64,000 nt of DNA from Mucilaginibacter oryzae (GTDB taxonomy: Bacteria > Bacteroidota > Bacteroidia > Sphingobacteriales > Sphingobacteriaceae): NCBI RefSeq assembly GCF_003148845.1, contig NZ_QGHA01000001.1:1-64000 (forward strand), read 5' to 3'. The notes beneath the pieces were generated by a model. That model ran no database searches and was not told the DNA's origin. It saw only the letters and a list, made by a program, of their open reading frames with translations. The translations under genes were made by a program, and so were the position numbers. How positions within the stretch are numbered: the first letter of the stretch is position 1; every line of letters starts with the position of its first letter. Shown one piece after another: positions 1-8,890 of the stretch.

Positions 1-3000
1 TGTTAATATATAGGAGATCCGTTCAACCGGGTATGACGGATCCAGCGGAACATAGGCCCCCCCCGATTTTAAAACCCCTAATATCCCGATCACTAACTCC
101 AAACTTCGGTCCAGAAGCAAGCCTACAAGGCTCCCCCGCTCCAACGATACACCATTGATCAATGCATAATGCTTCCGGATATGCCGCGCCAGCTGGTTAC
201 TACGTTCTTCAAGCTCCCGGTAGCTCAGCGATAATCCCTGATACACCACAGCCGTATTCTCAGGAAGAAGCTTAGCCCGATTCTCAAACACCAGATGAAT
301 CGTACGATCTGAATCGTAATCCTGATCCGTACGGTTCCAGTCCCGGACCTGCTGTACATAAGATGATTCTGGTAACAGTGACAACTCAGCGTATGCTTTG
401 TCGGGAAAATTGACCAGGAGTTTCAAAAGTTCATTGAAATTCCCGATCAACCGGTTTATGCTTTCAGCTTCAAATAAGCTCGTCGAATATTCGATGTATC
501 CAGAAAGCGAATCGGCACTGTCGTCGATAAATACTGATAGATCGAATTTTCCTACCTCGTAGATTCCGGGAAGCCTAATCGCTTTAAAGAACTTTCCAAA
601 TTCATTTTCCTTGCCCAACCTGCTACCGAAACTCTGCACTGAAAATGTAACTTGAAATATAGGATGTCGTGATAAGTCTCGTTCAGTTTCAAGTTCCTCG
701 ATCAACTTCTCGAAAGGAAGATTTTGATGCAATTGCGCCAAAACCTGATCCTCATGAACATTGGCAAGGAGCTCCGTAAAACATTGCCGATTATCTAGTA
801 ACGTCCGATGAACCTGCATATTGACAAAGAAGCCTATCAAGCCCTCAGTTTGCCTATAATGCCTGTTAGCGATAGCGCTCCCAATGACAATATCATTCTG
901 CCCTGTGTATTTGTTAAGCAAGATATTGAAAGCACTTAGTAAAGTTACATGCAAGGTTGTCCTGTTATCTTTTGCGATATGTCTTAAAGATTGACTAAGT
1001 TCCTCAGTGAACGCGAAGGTTTTACGGGAACCTGAGTAGTCAATGGCCTTGGGTCTGACTTTATCCGTTGGCATTGCCAACGTTTCATAATTTTTTAGCT
1101 TTTGCTTCCAGTATTCCAATTCCTTTTGCAATACCTGCCCTTGTAAAAAATTTCGATGCCAAATCGCATAATCTTTATACTGGATCTCAAGAGCGGGTAG
1201 ATCCGATGCAGTATCTCCAGACACGAACATTTTGTAGAAAAAGGCTAACTCCTTTAAAAATATTTCCATAGACCAGCCATCACTGGCAATATGATGAATA
1301 TTAATAAGAAGGAGCCTTCGATCTGCACAATATTCCTTATCAGCCTGCAAATCCAATTTATTGTATAAAACTATTCTGATAGGGAAATCAGAAGACAACT
1401 CAAAGGGACGGTTCATGTCCGCGCGGAGAATCGCCTCTATGTCATCCGAGTCATTCAGTATCATTTCATCAATACTGACAGGCAAGTCATGGATAACCTG
1501 AATGGGCTCAAGGTTAGGATTTGTCTCTATCGTTGTCCGCAATATCTCATGTCTTAAAACGACCTTCTGCAGCGCAAATTTCAGGCCCGCTAAGTCTACA
1601 TCTTGCTGCACTTCAAAAAGAACTGGTATGTGGTAAGCATTGGTTCCGTCTTCGTACCGTTCAATAAACCACAAACGTTCCTGGGCAAATGATAAAGGGG
1701 CCTTGTCCATACTCGTTTTCGGTATATTTACTAACATTGCGTTTACGTGATTATTTAAGATGTTCGAGAGGGTTCTTTGTCTGAATATTTCAGCTACCTG
1801 TATCTCATTTTGCAAAATCTTACTCATGCGGTGCGAAACCTGAATGGCGAGAATAGAGTTACCGCCAATCTGAAAAAAATCATCAGTCATACCGACACGT
1901 TTCACACCTAAGGCAGCTTCCCAGATTCCACATAATGCGATAGCGAGAGGCGTAGCCGGGGGGACAAAATCATTTTCCAGGTCATAATTCGGTTCAGGAA
2001 AAGCACTCTTATCCAGTTTACCATTGGCAGTTACCGGAAAGTTTTCCATCTGTATGAATTGATCCGGAATCATAAAATCCGGGAGCCAATCATTCAACGC
2101 AGCCCTAATTTTTTCTACTTTAATTCCCGACTCTTGATCATCCAGAACATAATATCCGACGATTTTTTTTTCACGATTTTCATGCGTACCGCTTTCCCTG
2201 ACCATCACCATAGCTTGTTTGATGCAGGGGAAAAGTCTCATTGCAGCCGCTATTTCGCCAGGCTCGATACGATACCCTCTTAATTTAAGTTGGTCGTCTT
2301 TTCTGCCTATGTATTCGAGGTTGCCATCAGGCAGCCACTTAACCAGATCACCTGTTTTATACAACCGTATATCCTTCTGTAATCTAATTGAATATGAGGG
2401 AAAGGTTACGGTGATGAATCGTTCATTCGTCAATTGAGCGTCGTTAAGATAACCTCTTGCCAATCCATCTCCACCAATAAAAAGTTCTCCGATAACCCCT
2501 ATCGGCACCGGATTCAGCGAAGAATCAAGGACAAACACATTTCTGTTGCTAATTGGCTTTCCGATTGGAACGTTCTGCCTCATAATGGCCGAACTGAAAT
2601 TATAAATACATGTGAAGGTCGTGCTTTCGGTGGGGCCGTAACCATTTAAAAAATTTAACGGTTTTGCCGGATTCCGGATCATCCTGTTAACTACATCTCT
2701 ATCAAGTGCTTCACCTCCGGTAATCAGATATTTCAGCCGACCGAATAAGGAAGGGTCCGCTGCAAATAAAACATCAAAGAGCGTTTTTGTGAGCCAGAGA
2801 ACAGAGACGTCATTTATTTCCAGGAAATTCTTGAGAAGCCGGGCATCCGACAGGGTTGTAGTAAAGCTTTCCGGTATAACCAAAGTATTTCCGGAAAGCA
2901 ATGGAGTCCAAATTTCAAACGTAGCGGCATCAAAACCAGTTGCGGAAAAGAATGCGAAAACGTCAGATTCGCCAATGTCGATGTAATCGTTATAAATCAA

Positions 3001-5139
3001 ACTAAGCACGGACGAATGCTCTATCATAACACCCTTTGGAATTCCTGTTGTCCCGGAAGTATAAATTACATAGGCCAGATCGGACGGAGCACCTTTCCTG
3101 GAAAGACCAGTCGAATCTTCCTGCAGGTAAAGACCATCGCTCCAAGTGAATTTGATCTTCATTTCATCCTCTATCGCCGAATATCTGTCTTCCAAGGATG
3201 AATTCGTTTCCAGAATCAAAACAGCCCTAGTATCCTCGAATATAAACCTTACCCGTTCTTTTGGATAAGAGGAATCTACAGGTACGTAGGCTGCACCCGC
3301 TTTTAAAACTGCTAAAGTGCCAATTATAAACTCAGGACCTCGCTCCAGGCATATCAAAACCATCCCTTCAGGTCCCAGGTTCTTTCCAGTAAGTTCTTGA
3401 TACTTTCGTTTAATGTGTCTCGCCAGCTGATTGCTTTTCTCGTCAAGTTCCCGGTAACTAAGCGACCACCCGCCAAACCTCAAAGCGGGCTTGTGGGGCG
3501 TTCTGGCTGCCTGTTTCTCAAACAAACTATCCAAAGTTCCAGATGGTGTTGCTACCTTTTCTCTTGCCGCCCACATTACGATCAGTTTCTCAAGTTCTTC
3601 AGGGTCTAAAAGATGAAGTTTACTGTAATCATTATTCGGATCCCTAAGTAATTTGCCGAGTAAGATTAGATAAGCGTTTACCATTCTTTCGATACTTTCT
3701 TTGCGAAATAAGGAAGTTGAATAGTTAAAATATCCGCGAAGCTGACTCCCTCCTTCCTCAAACATGATGGTAAGATCAAACTTTTCTACCTGATATAATG
3801 AAGCTATGTCATAGGGGCGGAAGTACTGTTCGGCGCCACTTGAAGCATATAGTTCCAATTCTGGGGTTTGCAAACCAACCATAACTTGGAAAACCGGATG
3901 CGTGGACATGTCTCGCTCTATTTTTAACTCGTTGACGAGTTTTTCAAAAGGCACTTCCAAAAATGATTGCGCCGCGGACTGTTCCCGCTGGAACCGACTA
4001 ATTAATGAGCTAAAAGATTCGTCATTTCTTAAAAGCGTCCGATTCACAACAGTGTTAACAAAAAAACCGATCAAATCAGCAGTTTGCGCGTGTTGTCTGT
4101 TGGCAACAGCCCCGCCCGTAATGATATCATCCTGACCAGAAAGTTTACCTAACAAAATATGAATTGAAGCTAACAATATACTGTGTAGGGTTACGCCATA
4201 TGCCCGAGACAGGGAATCTAGCGCGGCATGATCCTCTTTACTGATCTCGAATTTGAATCGGGCTCCTTGGAAGTCTGAGTCTGAAGGCCGGACCATATCT
4301 AAAGGCAGTTGCAATTGTTGAAAGCCGGTAAGCTTATTATTCCAATAATCTAATTGCGAAGCGACATTTTCACCATCCAAGTAATAGCGTTGCCATAGCG
4401 CATAATCCTTATATTGAATTTCCAGCGATGGGAGATTAAAAGAATTATCTCCACGGACAAACGCGCCGTAAAAGCTCACAAGTTCCCGGAAAAAGATTTC
4501 AGAAGACCAGCCGTCACCGGCGATATGGTGTATATTGATCAAGACGACGACCCGTTTTTCTCCAACATAGAAAAATACAACGCGTATAGGAGAATCGTTT
4601 TTCAGATCAAACGATCTGTGAATTTCCCGCACCAACACTCCTTGTAATTCCAGTTCGCCTTCAACTGCAAGCTCATCCAGAAAGGGCTCCTGATCATGAA
4701 CGATTTGGATACCCTGATGGTTCTCCCCGGAGACAATGGTCGTACGCAAGATTTCGTGCCTTGCAACAATCGCTTTAATAGCATACTTTACTCCGGAAAT
4801 CTCTGTCAAAGGATTTAGTTCAAATACTATAGGGATGTGATAAGCATTGTTCCCTTGAACATACTGATCTGTAAACCATAGACGTTCCTGGGCGGAACTG
4901 AGAGGGTATTGCTTTCTTTCCGGTTCTCTAAAAACAACATTATTCCGGAACCGTTCTTTTGAAAATATTTTATTCGCCTCCAGAATAGCATTAATCTCAG
5001 CCTTATTCGCTATAATAAATACTTTCACGTCTTCGTGCTGAAATTTCTTAGGTACAAAAAGTTTCAACGCGCCGTTTTCTAACCATATCGCGCCTGAACT
5101 CAATCTCAATTCATTGAAAAAAATTTGGATATCTTTCAT
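1..5139 (-). CDS. Nonribosomal peptide synthetase, N-terminal 1713 codons (runs off left edge)
   Basis: Modular NRPS read on the minus strand from ATG at 5139, in frame to base 1. Residues about 1-50 look like a TubC-type N-terminal docking domain (IWLENGALKLFVPKKF, then KAEINAIL). C1 follows with HHIAGDGWS (His204/205). A1 covers about 520-1030 with core motif YTSGTTGIPKG. The carrier domain has DDFFQIGGNS with phosphopantetheine Ser1095, C2 has HHIASDGWS (about 1282), and A2 starts near 1630 and is cut by the edge. The A1 pocket residues read by alignment to GrsA are D-A-F-W-I-G-G-T-F; with the invariant Lys this is the published valine code. No epimerisation or thioesterase domain is visible. 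It lies downstream of a hydroxylase and a methyltransferase on the same strand. NRPS identity is certain; Val specificity and the docking domain are inferred. Confidence 0.95.
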   Translation of the reverse strand, partial: MKDIQIFFNELRLSSGAIWLENGALKLFVPKKFQHEDVKVFIIANKAEINAILEANKIFSKERFRNNVVFREPERKQYPLSSAQERLWFTDQYVQGNNAYHIPIVFELNPLTEISGVKYAIKAIVARHEILRTTIVSGENHQGIQIVHDQEPFLDELAVEGELELQGVLVREIHRSFDLKNDSPIRVVFFYVGEKRVVVLINIHHIAGDGWSSEIFFRELVSFYGAFVRGDNSFNLPSLEIQYKDYALWQRYYLDGENVASQLDYWNNKLTGFQQLQLPLDMVRPSDSDFQGARFKFEISKEDHAALDSLSRAYGVTLHSILLASIHILLGKLSGQDDIITGGAVANRQHAQTADLIGFFVNTVVNRTLLRNDESFSSLISRFQREQSAAQSFLEVPFEKLVNELKIERDMSTHPVFQVMVGLQTPELELYASSGAEQYFRPYDIASLYQVEKFDLTIMFEEGGSQLRGYFNYSTSLFRKESIERMVNAYLILLGKLLRDPNNDYSKLHLLDPEELEKLIVMWAAREKVATPSGTLDSLFEKQAARTPHKPALRFGGWSLSYRELDEKSNQLARHIKRKYQELTGKNLGPEGMVLICLERGPEFIIGTLAVLKAGAAYVPVDSSYPKERVRFIFEDTRAVLILETNSSLEDRYSAIEDEMKIKFTWSDGLYLQEDSTGLSRKGAPSDLAYVIYTSGTTGIPKGVMIEHSSVLSLIYNDYIDIGESDVFAFFSATGFDAATFEIWTPLLSGNTLVIPESFTTTLSDARLLKNFLEINDVSVLWLTKTLFDVLFAADPSLFGRLKYLITGGEALDRDVVNRMIRNPAKPLNFLNGYGPTESTTFTCIYNFSSAIMRQNVPIGKPISNRNVFVLDSSLNPVPIGVIGELFIGGDGLARGYLNDAQLTNERFITVTFPSYSIRLQKDIRLYKTGDLVKWLPDGNLEYIGRKDDQLKLRGYRIEPGEIAAAMRLFPCIKQAMVMVRESGTHENREKKIVGYYVLDDQESGIKVEKIRAALNDWLPDFMIPDQFIQMENFPVTANGKLDKSAFPEPNYDLENDFVPPATPLAIALCGIWEAALGVKRVGMTDDFFQIGGNSILAIQVSHRMSKILQNEIQVAEIFRQRTLSNILNNHVNAMLVNIPKTSMDKAPLSFAQERLWFIERYEDGTNAYHIPVLFEVQQDVDLAGLKFALQKVVLRHEILRTTIETNPNLEPIQVIHDLPVSIDEMILNDSDDIEAILRADMNRPFELSSDFPIRIVLYNKLDLQADKEYCADRRLLLINIHHIASDGWSMEIFLKELAFFYKMFVSGDTASDLPALEIQYKDYAIWHRNFLQGQVLQKELEYWKQKLKNYETLAMPTDKVRPKAIDYSGSRKTFAFTEELSQSLRHIAKDNRTTLHVTLLSAFNILLNKYTGQNDIVIGSAIANRHYRQTEGLIGFFVNMQVHRTLLDNRQCFTELLANVHEDQVLAQLHQNLPFEKLIEELETERDLSRHPIFQVTFSVQSFGSRLGKENEFGKFFKAIRLPGIYEVGKFDLSVFIDDSADSLSGYIEYSTSLFEAESINRLIGNFNELLKLLVNFPDKAYAELSLLPESSYVQQVRDWNRTDQDYDSDRTIHLVFENRAKLLPENTAVVYQGLSLSYRELEERSNQLARHIRKHYALINGVSLERGSLVGLLLDRSLELVIGILGVLKSGGAYVPLDPSYPVERISYILT

Positions 5140-5142
5140 AAA

Positions 5143-5153
5143 GGGGGGGGGGG
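5143..5153. repeat. G11/C11 homopolymer next to the NRPS start codon
   Basis: Eleven consecutive G on the plus strand, so C11 on the coding strand. Only TTT separates the run from the NRPS ATG at 5139. It occupies the place where a ribosome-binding site would lie. Runs of this length slip readily, so the spacing between promoter and start codon may vary between cells. It may also be miscounted in the assembly. Confidence 0.9.
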
Positions 5154-5474
5154 AACAATATTATAGATAGATGTAAAGAATTATATAATAGCATCTAAAT
5201 ATAATTATCCATTATGACAAAGTATCTTGGCTCATATATATTTTAACTATTTTTTTTAATACTGTGAAAGTATGGCAGGTAGAAAATTTCTTCTCCTGTA
5301 AAGGTGCTGCCCCAATCATCCTTGTGACTTGGTTAACAATTGTGAACATCCTCGCGAAGAACTGATGTTAAGATTTAGGACTAAAATAAATGGAACACTT
5401 AATTTGCTCTGCCTCCCCTGAACTGTGACCGAGCTAAGTAAAAAATCAGAGATTCAACTACACTAATAGAAAGC
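5154..5474. other. Gene-free spacer between methyltransferase and NRPS
   Basis: About 320 AT-rich bases between the methyltransferase stop and the NRPS C-run. On the minus strand a weak match to the -7 box (TACTTTG, one base short of TAnnTTTG) lies near 5222-5228. I see no convincing small gene and no MbtH-like reading frame. The length suggests the NRPS may have its own promoter. Confidence 0.4.
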
Positions 5475-6470
5475 TTATCCTTTCTTCGCAATTACCAGGT
5501 TCAATTCTCGGCGGACTTTCCCGAAGCCAACTTCTTTTAAAATATCTTCCATTTCCGAATAAGACGGTTGCCAGCCAGATTTTTGATCTGGCCCCAATAT
5601 CAGAATAGACTGGATCATATGCAATAATGGGCCTTGCCAATTGTCTTCGATAAAAAGTTCGGAGACCAACAAGGTAATCTGCGGATAAGCAACATATATA
5701 TTTTTCAGAATAGTTATCATATCACTACGGGTCCAATCGTGGAGCACGTTGGCGAGTAAAATGACGTCGGCATCGACCGGATATTGTGGGTCATTGAACA
5801 TATCGCCCGGGATAACACCGGTGTTATTGTCTCCATTTTTTTCAATGACTAACTTAGTAATTGCTGTCACGTCAGGAAGATCGAAGATATCACATCTTAA
5901 ATGAGGGTACACAGACCGGATGCCCATAGCCCATCCTCCGCTCGCCCCGCCGATATCCAATAAATAGGAATAACCGGAGAAGTCAAACTGTCCAGCAAGT
6001 TCCTTTCCTTTTTGCACCCGCCAGTTATGCTGCGTCCCCGCCATAAAAAAGTCATTGGAAATTCCATGGACATTCGCAATATTGTTGTCGCGATTTTTAA
6101 TCTCATACCAGGGTTGGGGTACTGGATGATAAAGTTGATCTTTAAAATTTGTGAATGTACGAGCACTGAAGGCTTCAATTTCCCTGGAGAACGCTTCATT
6201 AAGCAAGTAATTTTTGGATAACTCGGAATTGCTAAACTCGCTATCATTAAAATTGAGCAATTTTAGACCGCAAAGATATTGTGCTATCACCCGGGCAGAC
6301 ATTAATGGCATTTCCAGGATTTCTGCAAGCCTTTCTAAGGAAACTGCAGTTTGCCTTTCTACGGCAAAAAAGAGATCTTTTTCCAAAGCGATCTCCAGAA
6401 CATATCCGTATGTCTTGGACCAAAGGATCATGTTAATATTGTCGAGCGGGAGTGAACTGTCTTCAGTCAT
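5475..6470 (-). CDS. SAM-dependent O-methyltransferase (COMT/ASMT-like)
   Basis: A 331-residue class I methyltransferase of the plant caffeate/acetylserotonin O-methyltransferase type that is common in natural-product clusters. The N-terminal third (about 10-110) is the helical dimerisation-like domain. The SAM loop is LLDIGGASGG (about 168-177). The acidic FDLPDV strand follows, and LANVLHDW carries the His that serves as catalytic base in this family. Length and order of motifs are normal. It sits between the hydroxylase and the NRPS on the same strand, so it probably methylates a hydroxyl on the peptide or on a precursor. The substrate cannot be read from sequence. Confidence 0.88.
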   Translation of the reverse strand: MTEDSSLPLDNINMILWSKTYGYVLEIALEKDLFFAVERQTAVSLERLAEILEMPLMSARVIAQYLCGLKLLNFNDSEFSNSELSKNYLLNEAFSREIEAFSARTFTNFKDQLYHPVPQPWYEIKNRDNNIANVHGISNDFFMAGTQHNWRVQKGKELAGQFDFSGYSYLLDIGGASGGWAMGIRSVYPHLRCDIFDLPDVTAITKLVIEKNGDNNTGVIPGDMFNDPQYPVDADVILLANVLHDWTRSDMITILKNIYVAYPQITLLVSELFIEDNWQGPLLHMIQSILILGPDQKSGWQPSYSEMEDILKEVGFGKVRRELNLVIAKKG

Positions 6471-6810
6471 GAGTGATCTGGTTTTTGGAATGATTAGCGG
6501 GATTATAATTCATCACGCAATTTCTTAGTTAAATAGTAAACTTTTGAGATCGCCCCAGCATGGCAAGCACCTGCTGTCGGTCTTTTAAAGCTCTACCGTT
6601 TTCCCCATTACTGAACGAGCCTATAAAAATATCAGTAATTTGTAAAACCATTCTCCGGCTTACATTCTTTTTCGATTCACTGCGATTAAGTATAATTAAA
6701 TTACAATAAGTTTTGACATATAATCTAATTATCCAAGGCACTTTTTCAGAGACAATTACAAGTGAATAAATTAGACGACTTGTTTTCCATTCATTGTTAC
6801 ATTAAATAAA
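6471..6810. other. Gene-free spacer between hydroxylase and methyltransferase
   Basis: About 340 AT-rich bases. A 70-codon frame exists on the minus strand (6529-6741), but its composition and lack of any recognisable motif make a real gene unlikely. I see no clear terminator or promoter. Confidence 0.35.
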
Positions 6811-7650
6811 TTAATTTGAGGTCAATGAATTTCGATTAGGAATAATGACTTCAAATTGGCGGTTAGATATAAAAGAAGGCCGGGGGTTTTCGATAGTGGG
6901 CAATTTATTTTCAATGCTGTTATAAGTTATCAGAAAAGTGTGTCGATCCCATGGTGACAGATTATTGGACGAAGCGTGAAAAAGATTGCCATGAAAAAAT
7001 ACGACTGAACCGGCAGTACCCTTTATTGAATGTATTCCTTTACTTTTCATAACATCGGAAAGCATGTGCTCTTTCAATGTATACTTCAGGTCCGTAGTAA
7101 GTGATGACATATAATCGGTACTTTTGTGGTAATCAGCAAACCACCCATCATTTTCATTTATATTGCTGTTGTTTGCTATAACGTCTATATCTTCCTTCTT
7201 ATGAGACCCGGGAATAACGATCAGCGGCCCATTGAATTCATTGACATCATTCAGATAAATCATTGCCGTAAGAACATTCGGTTTAGGCATTCCATCTTCC
7301 TTGTGCCAATATGTAAAATCCTGGTGCCACTCCCACCAATCGCCTACCAAAGCCTGCTTTGTATTCAGTTTAGTCTGATGTTTATAAACATCGGATCTCA
7401 AAAGTTGCTTAGCAGGTACCACCAGTTTTTCAAGGTTTATTGTGTCAGCGAATAGCTGATTATTCCACTCCGGCGCAAAAAAAGATCTGACAGAGCCCTT
7501 TTTATCCAAAATACGCCTATCACAATTTTCAGAAATGACTAATTTCATTTCATTTAACAAAAGCCCGACCTCTTCCTGACTAAAAACGTTTTCGATAAAT
7601 AAATACCCTATTTCATCATAATTCGAGATTTGAAACTCCGATAATGTCAT
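6811..7650 (-). CDS. Fe(II)/2-oxoglutarate dioxygenase, PhyH/EctD-like hydroxylase
   Basis: A 279-residue non-haem iron oxygenase. WHQDFTYWHKEDGMP supplies the HxD iron ligands and closely follows the ectoine/proline-hydroxylase signature. LIVIPGSHK follows, and FFHGNLFHASSNN plus RHTFLITYN supply the distal His and the 2-oxoglutarate-binding Arg. Length fits EctD (about 290-300). No ectoine synthesis genes are nearby, and the gene precedes a methyltransferase and an NRPS, so hydroxylation of a free or carrier-bound amino acid for that peptide is more likely than osmolyte synthesis. The start at 7650 is preceded by AAGGGGGAA, an unusually strong Shine-Dalgarno-like sequence for this phylum. 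Family is secure, substrate inferred. Confidence 0.88.
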   Translation of the reverse strand: MTLSEFQISNYDEIGYLFIENVFSQEEVGLLLNEMKLVISENCDRRILDKKGSVRSFFAPEWNNQLFADTINLEKLVVPAKQLLRSDVYKHQTKLNTKQALVGDWWEWHQDFTYWHKEDGMPKPNVLTAMIYLNDVNEFNGPLIVIPGSHKKEDIDVIANNSNINENDGWFADYHKSTDYMSSLTTDLKYTLKEHMLSDVMKSKGIHSIKGTAGSVVFFHGNLFHASSNNLSPWDRHTFLITYNSIENKLPTIENPRPSFISNRQFEVIIPNRNSLTSN

Positions 7651-7832
7651 AAAATTCCCCCTTGTTGTGAATAATTAAATTGCCATCTTATATCGCGCGT
7701 TATAATGCTTTGATATCCATCATGCCGCTGGTAAGTCAGGCCCTTTAACTTTTGTTTAGCTTCGGTTAAAGATAGTTGACTTATTGTAACAACAAAATTT
7801 TTTAGAAATTTATGATAATAAATGTTCCCAAT

Positions 7833-8788
7833 TCAATTTATTTGATATGCTTCCATAATGGCCTTGACCGGGGTATTCGCTACAGTTAACCGGGTAGTTA
7901 CCAGTAGCTGTTTTTTAGAATGGTGCTTAAATTCGATCTTTACATTATACCATCGCTCAATTACCGCGGTCATTTCACTTAAAGGAACGCCTTCGAACAC
8001 TAAATGGCCCTCTTTCCAGTCGGTTATATCATTGACAGGCACCGTGCTTGTAATCAGCGTTTCATTGTTCCATACAGACTGTTGACCGGGCTGCAGGTGA
8101 GCCAGTACCTTTATTTCCTTACCTTTCAAGCGTTCGATACTTACCTCGCCGCTGGCCAGTGCAATAGAAACCGGGCGATTTTTAAACGCACTGATTTTGA
8201 ATGAGGTACCAATATCCCTCGTCTGCAAGTCACCTGTGTGAACAATAAAGGCTTGTTGAGGCTTGTGTTTAACATCAAAAAAGCCTCACCGTCCAGGTTA
8301 ATATCCCTTATGTCGCTTTCGAAGGTTTCCGGGAAACTGATCTTACTGCCTGCTCCCAGATACACAACCGAACTATCCGGCAGGGTAATCACAGATCGTT
8401 TGCCATTGGGGTTGACGATCTGACGCATCGAAACGAGCGTTTTTTCTGCTGGCTTACCCGCCTTTTGCGTGATAACCAAAACCAGGCCGATGATAACCGC
8501 TGCGCTTATACTGGCATAACGAAATAAGCCGGAACGAAAAATGCGGAAAACGTTGCTGTCTTTTGCAGGCCTGATTCTTTGGTGCAATTCTTTGTGCAAC
8601 TCCGACAATTGCAGGTCACTCAGGTCATCCGCTGCCATTGTTGCATCCCATCGTTCCTGCAGCACTTCATCAAATAAGCGTTGTCCTTCGGGCGTATTTA
8701 AGACCTGTAATACCACTTGCCTTTCGGCTTCAGTGCATTGCTGCCCTAAAAATTTGATAATTAATTTTTTGCTTATTTCTTCTTGCAT
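7833..8788 (-). pseudogene. FecR-family anti-sigma factor, frameshifted and C-terminally shortened
   Basis: Two overlapping frames together make one FecR-type transmembrane anti-sigma factor. The 5' frame (8788 to about 8280) has the cytoplasmic sigma-binding part, a membrane helix (ASISAAVIIGLVLVI) and the start of the FecR domain up to DGEAF. Adding one T to the T6 run (A6 on the plus strand, 8277-8282) restores DGEAFFDVKHKPQQAF and joins the second frame (8228-7833), which has the rest of FecR and the DUF4974-like end. That end stops at AYQIN, about a dozen residues early. The partner sigma gene lies 102 bases upstream. No SusC follows. It may be a true pseudogene, a slippage site or a sequencing error. 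Confidence 0.85.
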
Positions 8789-8890
8789 ACCTCGTGTTCA
8801 TTTAGGTAAACAAGCAAAATCAAGAGGAGTACTAATGCAAGGAATAAAAAAATTTACTTTGTAAAAGATAGAGGATTGAGCCAAATGCTA

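Noticed and set aside
6529..6741. 70-codon minus-strand frame between the hydroxylase and methyltransferase genes
   Set aside because: No recognisable motif, basic and Ser-rich composition, AT-rich flank; more likely a chance frame.
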